Origin: Paragemmobacter amnigenus
GTDB lineage: Bacteria; Pseudomonadota; Alphaproteobacteria; Rhodobacterales; Rhodobacteraceae
NCBI RefSeq assembly: GCF_009908265.2
Contig: NZ_JAAATX020000016.1
Span: 23,734 to 87,733 of the forward strand
Length of the DNA stretch: 64,000 nt
Reading direction: 5' to 3'
The position numbers were made by a program, and so were the translations under genes. Below are positions 26,874 through 34,767 of this stretch, in pieces (position 1 is the stretch's first letter; each line of letters begins with the position of its first letter). Below the pieces are notes generated by a model. The model saw nothing but the letters and a program-made list of their open reading frames with translations. It made no database searches and was not told where the DNA came from.

Positions 26874-27907
26874 AGCAGCGCGCCCTTGTAGCTCACGCCC
26901 TCGCCCTCGACCACGCGGCCCAGCGTGCAGACGGTTTCGCCCTGATCGCGCAGGAGGGCGGCGAGATCGTCGGCACGGTCGGCCGCGACGACGAGGATCA
27001 TGCCGATGCCGCAGTTGAAGGATTTGAGCATCTCGGCTTCCGCGATACTGGCGGTCTGTGCCAGCCAGCGGAAGACGGGGGGAAGCTGCCATGCGGTCAG
27101 GTCGATCTCGCAGGCCAGACCTTCGGGCAGGACGCGGGGCGGGTTTTCGGTCAGCCCGCCGCCGGTGATATGGGCAAGCCCATGCACGCCGCCCGCGCGG
27201 ATCGCGGCAAGCGCCTGCTTGACGTAGAGCCGGGTGGGGGCAAGCAGCGCCTCGCCCAGCGTGCCGGAGGAGAAGGGCGAGGGCGCGTCCCAGGACAGGC
27301 CCGAAAGCTCCACCACCTTGCGCACGAAGCTGTAGCCGTTGGAGTGGACGCCGTTCGAGGCAAGGCCCAGCAGCACGTCGCCCGCCTGCACCCCTGCGGG
27401 CAGGTCCGCCCCGCGTTCCATCGCGCCCACGGCAAAGCCTGCAAGGTCGAAGTCGCCCTTGTGATACATGCCGGGCATTTCCGCCGTCTCGCCCCCGATG
27501 AGCGCGCAGCCGGACTGTTCGCAGCCGGTGGCGATGCCTTCGATGATGCGGGCGGCCTGATCGACATCAAGCTTGCCGGTGGCGAAATAGTCGAGGAAGA
27601 GGAGCGGCTCGGCCCCCTGGCATACAAGGTCATTCACGCACATGGCGACGAGGTCGATACCGATCGTGTCGACATTGCCGGTGTCGATGGCGATGCGGAG
27701 TTTGGTTCCCACCCCGTCGGTCGCGGCGACGAGGATGGGGTCGGAATATCCCGCGGCCTTGAGGTCGAAAAGCGCGCCGAACCCGCCGAGGCCGGACATG
27801 GTGCCGGACCGGTTCGTCCGTTTCGCAGCCGGTTTGATGCGTTCGACAAGGGCGTTTCCGGCGTCGATATCCACGCCTGCCTGTGCGTAGGTAAGGCCGT
27901 TCGTCAT
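26870..27907 (-). CDS. purM: Phosphoribosylformylglycinamidine cyclo-ligase (AIR synthetase)
   Basis: A 345-residue ATP-dependent ligase closing FGAM to AIR, the fifth step of purine synthesis. Family marks are [20 protein letters not shown] at the start, [36 protein letters not shown] and [17 protein letters not shown]. The standard start is [11 protein letters not shown]; an upstream in-frame Met would add 21 atypical residues. The gene heads a purM-purN operon with a 4-bp overlap. The 168 bp upstream hold no riboswitch-like structure I can see. Confidence 0.97.
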   Translation of the reverse strand: MTNGLTYAQAGVDIDAGNALVERIKPAAKRTNRSGTMSGLGGFGALFDLKAAGYSDPILVAATDGVGTKLRIAIDTGNVDTIGIDLVAMCVNDLVCQGAEPLLFLDYFATGKLDVDQAARIIEGIATGCEQSGCALIGGETAEMPGMYHKGDFDLAGFAVGAMERGADLPAGVQAGDVLLGLASNGVHSNGYSFVRKVVELSGLSWDAPSPFSSGTLGEALLAPTRLYVKQALAAIRAGGVHGLAHITGGGLTENPPRVLPEGLACEIDLTAWQLPPVFRWLAQTASIAEAEMLKSFNCGIGMILVVAADRADDLAALLRDQGETVCTLGRVVEGEGVSYKGALL

Positions 27908-28075
27908 GGGACTCGCTCCGCCGTTCGGGTTGGTTGGGCGCGGCATATACCAGCCCTTGCTGCATCGCAACGGCGGATGGCGCAGGGGGCGGTTTGACCC
28001 CGATCAAGGCGCGGGCGCGGCGGGCAGGCGACAGTGGCGCAAGGGGACGCGCGGTCCGCAACAAAGGCATAGACC

Positions 28076-28255
28076 ATGTCACGACTATTCTTCCTGCTCT
28101 ATTCGCTTGTCGGCCCGTCGCTGGCCGGGGCTGCCATCGTGGCCGTTCTGACGGCGGGGATGGTCACGCTGAAGCCCATCCTGCTGGCGGCGGCGGCGGG
28201 TTTCGCTCTGGGGCTGCCGGTGGCGCTGCTGCTGGCGCGGCGGTTGCAAGGCTGA
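28076..28255 (+). CDS. Small two-helix membrane protein
   Basis: A 59-residue protein, MSRLFFLLYSLVGPSLAGAA continuing to a basic LLLARRLQG end. Two hydrophobic helices (about 5-30 and 34-53) are separated by the short TLKP turn. I recall close relatives in many Rhodobacteraceae, some carrying an implausible 'CTP synthetase' label. The length rules out that enzyme. The function is unknown. It lies between purM (divergent) and the tRNA gene. Confidence 0.7.
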   Translation: MSRLFFLLYSLVGPSLAGAAIVAVLTAGMVTLKPILLAAAAGFALGLPVALLLARRLQG

Positions 28256-28296
28256 GGCTTGACCACCCCGCGAGGGTGGCTTACCGACTGGGGCAT

Positions 28297-28369
28297 GGGG
28301 CTGTAGCTCAATGGTTAGAGCCGGGCGCTCATAACGCCTTGGTTGGGGGTTCGAGTCCCTCCGGCCCTA
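28297..28369 (+). tRNA. tRNA with CAU anticodon (Met elongator or Ile2)
   Basis: A complete 73-nt cloverleaf. It has a 7-bp acceptor stem (GGGGCTG with CGGCCCT, first pair G-U), a D arm GCTC/GAGC with an 8-nt loop, an anticodon stem GGGCG/CGCCT with loop CTCATAA (anticodon CAT at 28330-28332), and a T arm with loop TTCGAGT. A73 is followed by CGG, so CCA is not encoded. The stem lacks initiator features. Elongator Met and lysidine-modified Ile2 share this loop, and I cannot decide between them. Confidence 0.92.
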
Positions 28370-28430
28370 CGGATTTCCGCATCGCATGGCGGGGCCATGC
28401 GGGATGGCCTGCGGCGGGCAGAGTGCGGGC

Positions 28431-28838
28431 TCATGCTGGCCCGTCCGCTGCGGTGGCCATCACCTCGACCTCGACGGTGAATTCGGGGCGGGAAAAGCCC
28501 GCGACAAGCAGCACCGTCGAGGCGGCCGGGACGGTCTGACCGGCAAGGAAGGCATCGCGGGCGGCCATGTAGGCGGGAAGGTCGGCGCGATCCACCAGCC
28601 ATGCCGTGATGTGGCAGATGTGGCGTGGTTGCATCGCGGCCTCGGCGAGGATGACCGTGATGTTGTGGAAGATGACGGCAAGTTGGGCCCCGGTGCCGTC
28701 AGGGATGGTGCCGTCGGGGCGCAGGCCCAACTGGCCCGAGCTTCTCAGAACGCGGGAACGGGGCGGGATTTCTACCGCGTGGGAATAGCGCGCGAGCGGC
28801 GCGGGGATGGCGGGCGGGTTCAGGGGAAGAAAGGTCAT
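28431..28838 (-). CDS. RidA family protein lacking the catalytic arginine
   Basis: A 135-residue member of the YjgF/YER057c/UK114 family (SSGQLGLRPDGTIPDG, MQPRHICHITAWLVDRADLP). RidA proper deaminates reactive enamine intermediates of PLP enzymes and needs an Arg in the motif P-A-R-S. Here the matching stretch is TVPAASTVLLVAGF, so Ala replaces Arg. The protein is probably a non-deaminase Rid subfamily member, of a type often linked to catabolic operons. AAAGGA precedes the ATG. It diverges from the amidotransferase-led operon. Confidence 0.88.
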   Translation of the reverse strand: MTFLPLNPPAIPAPLARYSHAVEIPPRSRVLRSSGQLGLRPDGTIPDGTGAQLAVIFHNITVILAEAAMQPRHICHITAWLVDRADLPAYMAARDAFLAGQTVPAASTVLLVAGFSRPEFTVEVEVMATAADGPA

Positions 28839-28935
28839 GATACGGTCCTTTCCGTCCCGTGTAGCGTCCCGACCGCGAGGGATCGCGAAAGAAAACCGGA
28901 TCCCACGACCGCAATTTCCTTTTGCCCCGATGACG

Positions 28936-28951
28936 GCATAGTTTCCTATGC
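28936..28951. promoter_or_regulatory. Inverted repeat GCATAG-N4-CTATGC upstream of the catabolic operon
   Basis: Perfect 6-bp arms are separated by TTTC. The element is 48 bp before the amidotransferase start and about 100 bp from the ridA-type start. It is a candidate operator for the divergent pair; no regulator gene is adjacent, so assignment is open. Confidence 0.4.
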
Positions 28952-28998
28952 TGCCGGCAAGGGCATCACGGTTCGGGCAGGTCCCATTGGAGCGAGGC

Positions 28999-29697
28999 AT
29001 GGCAGCAAGGAAACTGGTACTGGTCCGGCATGGCGACGACCCGCCGGATGACCGCGTCGTCAGTTTTGCCGTGACGCAGGGGTTCGATCCGGTGATCGTC
29101 CGGCCGTTCAAGGGCGAAGCCCTGCCCGAGGCGGATGACAGTGTCGCGGGGTCGGTCATCTATGGCGGGCCGTTCAACGTCTTCGAGGAGGATCGGCATC
29201 CCTTTCTTCATGCCGAGGCGGAATGGATCAGGACCTGCATGGCAGGGAAGGTGCCGCTGCTGGGCATCTGCCAGGGCGCGCAGCAGATCGCGCGGGTGAT
29301 GGGGGCCGAGGTCGGGCCGCCTGCCAGCGGGCTGCACGAATTCGGCTATTACCCCGTTTCGCCAACACCCGAGGGGCGAGACCTGCTGCCTGACATGCTG
29401 TACATGACGCAGGCGCATTTCCACACCTTTGCCATCCCGGAGGGCGCAGTGCATCTTGCCACAAGCCCGCTTTACCCCAATCAGGCGTTCCGCATCGGAG
29501 ATCGGACCTACGGGTTCCAGTTCCATCCCGAATGCACGATCGAGGGCTTCCGCCGGTGGCAGTCCACGCCTTGGGCAGCCTATGGCAAGCCCGGGGCGCA
29601 GAGCCGCGAGGAACAGGATGCGCTGATGCTGGAACATGACGCACGGCAGGCGGAATGGTTCTATGCCTTTCTGGCCAAGCTGTTCGGAACCCGCTGA
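28999..29697 (+). CDS. Class I glutamine amidotransferase-like protein
   Basis: A 232-residue GATase1-fold protein. The nucleophile Cys91 lies in LLGICQGAQ, and His176 and Glu178 in FQFHPE complete the triad. It stands alone, without a synthetase domain, like GMP-synthase-related domains that hydrolyse gamma-glutamyl compounds or amides. It begins a chain of tightly packed genes whose next start follows its stop with no gap. In such catabolic settings these proteins often act on gamma-glutamylated amines; that role is inference. Confidence 0.88.
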   Translation: MAARKLVLVRHGDDPPDDRVVSFAVTQGFDPVIVRPFKGEALPEADDSVAGSVIYGGPFNVFEEDRHPFLHAEAEWIRTCMAGKVPLLGICQGAQQIARVMGAEVGPPASGLHEFGYYPVSPTPEGRDLLPDMLYMTQAHFHTFAIPEGAVHLATSPLYPNQAFRIGDRTYGFQFHPECTIEGFRRWQSTPWAAYGKPGAQSREEQDALMLEHDARQAEWFYAFLAKLFGTR

Positions 29698-30579
29698 ATG
29701 CAGCGACTGGCGCAGCGCAACCCGAGGGCCTTCGGGATCACCGTGACGCTTGCCGGTGTCATCGTCTTCGTACCGGATGCCCTTGTCATGCGGCTGGTCG
29801 GGGGCGACATGCTGGCGCTTGCCTTTTGGCGCGGCCTTCTGGCGGGGATGGTCCTTTTGGCCGGAAACGCGGTGCTGGCCCCGCAGTCGCTGCCGCGCAG
29901 GGGCGAATGGCTGGATGCCACGGGGGCCACGGTGATCCTGCTGAATGCTGCGGGTGTGCTGAGCTGGTGCGCGGCGATGGAACATACATCGGCGGCGAAT
30001 GCGCTTCTGGTGCTGGCCACCGCCCCGTTCATCGCCGCGCTCCTGTCATGGCTTTTGCTGCGCGAGACCATCGACCGCAGGACGGGACTGGCCATCGCGC
30101 TGGTCTCGCTCGGGGTGGTGGTGATCGCCTCGGGCAGTCTGGGACAGGGGCGGATGGTGGGCGATCTTTTCGCGCTTATGAACGCCACCACAGTGGCGGC
30201 CTATTACGTGACGCTGCGGAAGGCGGGCACGCGCAACATGCTGCCCCACCTTGCCATCGGGTCGATGCTGGGCGGGGTGCTTGCCCTGCCCTTTGCCGAT
30301 TTCGTACCGGTAGACGGCGCGACGGTGATGCTGATCCTGCTGTCGGGGGCGGTGATCGTTCCGGTGGCTGCGGGGCTCCTGCTGCTGGGGCCGCGCTATC
30401 TGACCGCGCCGGAAGTGTCGATGATAACGCTTCTTGAACTGGTCTTCGGCCCGCTGCTGGTCTGGGCCGTGCTGGGCGAGGATCCGGGATTTCGGACCCT
30501 GATCGGAGGGGCGATCATCATCTGCGCGGTGATGTTCCATGCGCTGCGTCGGCCGGGACGTGCGGGGGTGACGGCCTGA
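29698..30579 (+). CDS. EamA/DMT superfamily transporter
   Basis: A 293-residue membrane protein with about ten helices in two EamA repeats. The first ends near TSAANALLVLATAPFIAALLS and the second near APEVSMITLLELVFGPLLVW, the usual E-L-x-x-x-P-x-x family signature. Members export amino acids or other metabolites, or import drug-like molecules. It begins directly after the amidotransferase stop and overlaps the next gene by 1 bp (TGATG). It may export a product or by-product of the operon's pathway. Confidence 0.92.
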   Translation: MQRLAQRNPRAFGITVTLAGVIVFVPDALVMRLVGGDMLALAFWRGLLAGMVLLAGNAVLAPQSLPRRGEWLDATGATVILLNAAGVLSWCAAMEHTSAANALLVLATAPFIAALLSWLLLRETIDRRTGLAIALVSLGVVVIASGSLGQGRMVGDLFALMNATTVAAYYVTLRKAGTRNMLPHLAIGSMLGGVLALPFADFVPVDGATVMLILLSGAVIVPVAAGLLLLGPRYLTAPEVSMITLLELVFGPLLVWAVLGEDPGFRTLIGGAIIICAVMFHALRRPGRAGVTA

Positions 30580-31175
30580 TGCGGCTTTTGTTCATCCATG
30601 CCCATCCGGTGCCCGAAAGCTTCAACCGCGCGCTGTGCGATTGTGCCGTTGCCACCGCGCGGGAGCGCGGGCACGAGGTCCGGCTCATCGACCTTCATGC
30701 CGAGGGTTTCAACCCGGTCATGTCCGCCGAGGAACGGCGGCGCTATCATGACGACGCCCCCCCGCCCGAGGATGTGGCCCCCCATATCGACGCGCTGCGC
30801 TGGGCAGAGGGGCTTATCTTCGTGTATCCGACGTGGTGGTATTCGCAGCCTGCCATCCTGAAGGGCTGGATGGACCGCGTCTGGCGGCCCGGTGTCACCT
30901 TTACCGTGCCCGCGAAGGACGCGCCGATGCGTCCGGCGCTGACGAATGTCCGTCTGATCGGGGTCATCACCACCTTCGGGTCTCCATGGTGGTTCTGGAC
31001 GCTTCTTATGGGTGCCCCGGGACGCAGGATCATCCTGCGCGGGCTTCGGTTTTGCACTGCCCGGCGAACGCGCAGCTTCTGGCTGGGCCTGCACGAGATG
31101 GACACACAGACCGACAGTGCGCGGCGGCGCTATCTGGAGCTGGTGCGTCGGCGCATCGCGCGTATTCCTTTATAG
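30579..31175 (+). CDS. NAD(P)H quinone-oxidoreductase-like flavoprotein
   Basis: A 198-residue flavodoxin-2-fold protein of the NQO1/KefF/MdaB group: MRLLFIHAHPVPESFNRALC with the HAHP loop, FVYPTWWYSQPAILKGWMDR as the flavin-contact signature, and VITTFGSPWW. Such soluble enzymes reduce quinones or nitro/azo groups with NAD(P)H. It overlaps eamA by 1 bp and is followed by the creatininase-family gene after 11 bp. Its part in the pathway is not evident. Confidence 0.9.
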   Translation: MRLLFIHAHPVPESFNRALCDCAVATARERGHEVRLIDLHAEGFNPVMSAEERRRYHDDAPPPEDVAPHIDALRWAEGLIFVYPTWWYSQPAILKGWMDRVWRPGVTFTVPAKDAPMRPALTNVRLIGVITTFGSPWWFWTLLMGAPGRRIILRGLRFCTARRTRSFWLGLHEMDTQTDSARRRYLELVRRRIARIPL

Positions 31176-31186
31176 CCGGGGGAAAC

Positions 31187-31972
31187 ATGCACCACGCGGG
31201 AGCATGGGTCGATCTGACCGCGCCGGAATTCGCCGCCCTGGACCTTTCCTCGGCGGTGGCGATCCTGCCTCTGGGCGCGTCAGAGCAGCACGGGCCGCAT
31301 CTGGCGATGTCCGTGGACCACGACCTTGTCGACGCCGTCCTGCGGCGGGCAATGCCCCTGCTCGACGGCAGGGTTACTGCGCTTGTCCTGCCCATGCTGG
31401 CGGTGGGCAAGAGTAACGAGCATCTTGCTTTTGCAGGCACGCTGTCGCTTTCGGCAGAGACGCTGCTGCGCGTCCTGACCGATCTGGCGCGGTGCATCGC
31501 AGGTGCCGGCGTCGGGCGGTTGATGATCCTGAACGGTCACGGCGGAAACCGCGCGGTGCTCGAGGTTGCCGTCCGCGACATCCGCGCCGGCTGTGGGCTG
31601 ATCACCGCGCATGTTGCATGGGATGAACTGGCCGGAGCGGATGACATCGTCGGCCGGGACGAGGCGGAGAACGGATTGCACGGCGGGGATGTGGAGACAT
31701 CGGCGATGCTGGCTGCCCATCCCGACAAGGTGCGGATGGCGCTGGCCCGCGATTTCGGGTCGGCACATCGCGACTGGCAAAAGGCACATCCCGATCTGGG
31801 GCTGGGCGGCGCGGCGATGCGTCCGGGATGGCTTATCGGGGATCTCAACCCTGCGGGCGCAGTCGGCAACGCCGCCGCCGCAACCGCCGCGAAGGGCGAG
31901 GCGCTGCTGGGCACTGCCGCGGCGCGACTGGCAGACCTGATTGTCACCTTCTCGCATTTCGACCCGCGATGA
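31187..31972 (+). CDS. Creatininase family protein (amidohydrolase)
   Basis: A 261-residue metal-dependent amidohydrolase of the creatininase fold. Metal-ligand positions are kept: Glu33 and His35 in LGASEQHGPHL, Asp44 in MSVDHDL, His118 in NGHGGN and Glu in GGDVETSAML. Family members open cyclic amides such as creatinine, or act on pyrroloquinoline or mycofactocin precursors. The length matches. The next gene is an amidohydrolase of the cytosine/creatinine-deaminase class, overlapping by 4 bp, so two successive ring-opening or deamination steps on an N-heterocycle are plausible. Confidence 0.9.
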   Translation: MHHAGAWVDLTAPEFAALDLSSAVAILPLGASEQHGPHLAMSVDHDLVDAVLRRAMPLLDGRVTALVLPMLAVGKSNEHLAFAGTLSLSAETLLRVLTDLARCIAGAGVGRLMILNGHGGNRAVLEVAVRDIRAGCGLITAHVAWDELAGADDIVGRDEAENGLHGGDVETSAMLAAHPDKVRMALARDFGSAHRDWQKAHPDLGLGGAAMRPGWLIGDLNPAGAVGNAAAATAAKGEALLGTAAARLADLIVTFSHFDPR

Positions 31973-33219
31973 CCCAGCTTTTCCTCGTCCGCGATGTCGC
32001 GGTTCCCGCAAGCCTTCTGGCCCGTCCCGACCACTTTGGCGGCGAGCGGCGGGATGGGCTGCTGAGCGGCGATCTTCTGGTGCAGGACGGGCGGGTACTG
32101 GGCTTCACCGCAACGCCACCGCGCGAGGCGCGTGTCCTGTCCGGTGGGGGAAGGCTGGTGCTGCCCGCCCTTGCGGAGCCGCATCTGCATCTGGACAAGG
32201 CCTTCACGCTCGGGCGCCTATCCGGCATCGGGCGCGATCTGCTGTCGGCGATCAGGGCGCAGGAGGCAGACAAGGCGAACTGGACGGACGAGGATCTGCG
32301 CCACCGCGCGAGCCGCGCGATGGAGGAACTTTACGCTGCGGGTGTCGGGTTGGCGCGCAGCCATGTCGACTGGGGCGATGGAGAGGATCCGGCTGGCACC
32401 CCGCGCGCCTGGGACGTTCTGGCCGAAGTCGCGCAGGAATGGCGCGGGCGCGTCACCCTGCAACTGTCCTGCCTGCCGGAGATCGACCTGTTTGCCGAAC
32501 CCGAAACGGGCCAGCGCATCGCGGAGGCCGTGCGGCGGAGGGACGGTGTTCTGGGGGCGTGGTGTCTCGGGCATCCTCGCCGCCACGCCGGATTTACCGA
32601 GGTGTTCCGGCTGGCGGACCGGTACGGGCTGCATCTGGACTTCCATGTCGACGAAGGCGCGGGGGTGGAGCTTGACGGGCTGGAGATCATCGCACGCGAA
32701 AGGGCGCGGACCGGTTTCGAGGGGCCGGTCCTGTGCGGCCATGCCGTCAGTCTGATGGATGCGGCGCCTGACAGGCTGTCAAACCTTCTGGAGAGCATGG
32801 CGCGTGGCGGAATTGCGCTCTGCGCCCTGCCGACGACCAACCTGTTCCTGCAATCGCGCGGCAGCGGGACGCCGGACCGCCGCGGGATCACCCGTCTGGT
32901 CGAGGCGTCGCAGGCAGGGGTGGCGACCTGCCTTGGCACGGACAATGTGCAGGACGCGTTCTATCCTCTCGGACGTCATGACCCGCTGGGGACGCTGGCG
33001 CTGGCGGTGCCCGCGCTGCATCTGGCGGCACCGCTTGGCGACCATCTGCCGCTTGTCTCGACACAGGCAGCACAGGCGATGGGGGCCGCACCCGTCTTTG
33101 TCGACCGCGCCCCTGCCGCTGCGCTGTTGCTGGCCGAGGCACGCGACGTCGCGGGGCTGCTCTCCTGCCAGCCAAGGCGCAAGAGGCTGCCGGAGTTCAT
33201 CGCCACTGCTGGCCGATGA
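31969..33219 (+). CDS. Cytosine-deaminase-like amidohydrolase
   Basis: A 416-residue metal hydrolase of the CodA/TrzA class. The metal ligands are HLHLD (His72, His74), His in LDFHVDEG, His in CGHAVSL and Asp in LGTDNVQD. Enzymes of this class deaminate cytosine, isoguanine, creatinine or N-substituted triazines. HVDE, with its acid three residues after the His, matches cytosine/creatinine deaminases. The start overlaps the creatininase-family stop as ATGA. Pairing with that gene is the main hint to the substrate. Confidence 0.88.
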   Translation: MTQLFLVRDVAVPASLLARPDHFGGERRDGLLSGDLLVQDGRVLGFTATPPREARVLSGGGRLVLPALAEPHLHLDKAFTLGRLSGIGRDLLSAIRAQEADKANWTDEDLRHRASRAMEELYAAGVGLARSHVDWGDGEDPAGTPRAWDVLAEVAQEWRGRVTLQLSCLPEIDLFAEPETGQRIAEAVRRRDGVLGAWCLGHPRRHAGFTEVFRLADRYGLHLDFHVDEGAGVELDGLEIIARERARTGFEGPVLCGHAVSLMDAAPDRLSNLLESMARGGIALCALPTTNLFLQSRGSGTPDRRGITRLVEASQAGVATCLGTDNVQDAFYPLGRHDPLGTLALAVPALHLAAPLGDHLPLVSTQAAQAMGAAPVFVDRAPAAALLLAEARDVAGLLSCQPRRKRLPEFIATAGR

Positions 33220-33318
33220 CGCCGGAATCCTGTGGGTCACGGCCCCGATTTGCTTGCGTGAACGCGACCCTGTCGCACCCTAGGCTTGTGCGGGCGGACC
33301 AAAGGGGCGGACGGCGGC

Positions 33319-34725
33319 ATGACAGGGATCTCTGGCAAGACATCCACGGATTGGGTTGCCTTTGCATCGGCCCTCGCCCCGGTGGAAACCATAGACGAGC
33401 CGGTTCTGGTGAAGAAGCGTAGCCGCGACTTCTTCTGGTTCTCGCCCATCCTCGAGCGCAGGTTGAGGAGCTGTTTCGGAGATCTGGTCGCCCGGCCGCG
33501 GACGGTTGCGGAACTGTCGCATTGCCTGTCCCTTGCCGCGCGCCATCGCGTTCCGGTCACATTGCGTGGCGGCGGGACCGGCAATTACGGCCAATCCGTG
33601 CCGCTGGAAGGCGGGCTGATCATCGAGATGACCGGTCTTGACCGGATCCTCGAGATCGGGCCGGATTTCGTACGGGTCGAGGCGGGATGCAACATCCTTG
33701 CGCTGAACCGGGCGCTGGGGGAACGGGGGCGGGAACTGCCTGTCTTTCCCTCGACCCAGGATATCGCGACGATCGGCGGATTCATTTCAGGCGGGTCGGC
33801 AGGGATCGGCACCGTAAGCCACGGGATGCTGCGCGATGACGGCAACATCCTCGAACTGCGGGTGCTGTCGGTCGAGCCAACCCCGCGCGAGGAGGTTTTC
33901 CGCGGCGGGGCGATCAACATGATCCACCACGCCTGGGGGATCAACGGCGTCATCACCGAACTGACCCTGCGGACGGTCCCGACCGAGGATTGGGTCGGCT
34001 GCATCGCAACCTTCGACAACTATCCAGACTGCCATGCGGCGGCCATCGATCTGGCCCTGTCCGAAACGATCCGGCGCAAGCTGTGCTCCACTCTGGATGC
34101 CCATATCGGGGCCTATTTCGACCGTCTGAAAGGGATCGTGCCCCCCGGCCGAGCGATGCTTGTAACGCTGGTCCCGCGTGGCCAGGTGGATACTCTGCGC
34201 GCGCTTGTCGCCGGTCATGGCGGGCGCATCGACCTTGCCATGGACGAGGCAGAGCGGGTGGCGCGAAAGCTGCCGCATGTTTTCGAGTTTTCCTACAACC
34301 ACACCACGCTTCAGGCGCTGAAGTCGGACCGCAAGGTCACCTATCTGCAGATCCTTTTCCCCGCGCCCGTCACCGTGGCGAAGGTGGTGGAGCTTCGGGC
34401 CGTGCTGGGCGACGACGTCTTCATGCACCACGAATTCGCGCGGATGGGCGGCAAGGTCGTCTCATTCGACCTGCCGCTGGTGAAGTATACGACCGACGAA
34501 CGGCTTTACGAAATCATGTCGATATACGAGTCGCACGGTTGCCCGGCCTCGGACCCGCATTCCTGCATCATCGAGGAAGGCGGGATGAAAAAGGCCGACT
34601 ACCGCCATCTGGCGTGGAAAAAGCGCCTCGATCCCGGCGGTCTGCTGAACAGTCCGAAATCCCGCGAATGGACGCGCGTGCGCGACCTTTCGGCCGAGGA
34701 CATCGAAGCCCTGCACCAACCCTGA
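33319..34725 (+). CDS. FAD-binding oxidoreductase, GlcD / lactate-dehydrogenase type
   Basis: A 468-residue flavoprotein of the PCMH/VAO type. The FAD-phosphate loop is LRGGGTGNYGQSVPLEGGLI. A second signature, ATIGGFISGGSAGIGTVSHG, holds the pyrophosphate contact. The C-terminal half matches FAD-oxidase C. Relatives oxidise 2-hydroxy acids such as glycolate or D-lactate, passing electrons to quinone. The start MTGISGKTSTDW follows a weak GCGG stretch; a 12-codon longer version is possible. It is 99 bp after the amidohydrolase and 42 bp before the binding-protein gene. Confidence 0.88.
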   Translation: MTGISGKTSTDWVAFASALAPVETIDEPVLVKKRSRDFFWFSPILERRLRSCFGDLVARPRTVAELSHCLSLAARHRVPVTLRGGGTGNYGQSVPLEGGLIIEMTGLDRILEIGPDFVRVEAGCNILALNRALGERGRELPVFPSTQDIATIGGFISGGSAGIGTVSHGMLRDDGNILELRVLSVEPTPREEVFRGGAINMIHHAWGINGVITELTLRTVPTEDWVGCIATFDNYPDCHAAAIDLALSETIRRKLCSTLDAHIGAYFDRLKGIVPPGRAMLVTLVPRGQVDTLRALVAGHGGRIDLAMDEAERVARKLPHVFEFSYNHTTLQALKSDRKVTYLQILFPAPVTVAKVVELRAVLGDDVFMHHEFARMGGKVVSFDLPLVKYTTDERLYEIMSIYESHGCPASDPHSCIIEEGGMKKADYRHLAWKKRLDPGGLLNSPKSREWTRVRDLSAEDIEALHQP

Positions 34726-34767
34726 CCCAAAGGGCGACCAACTGCCCGTCCAACAAGGAGACCTGCC

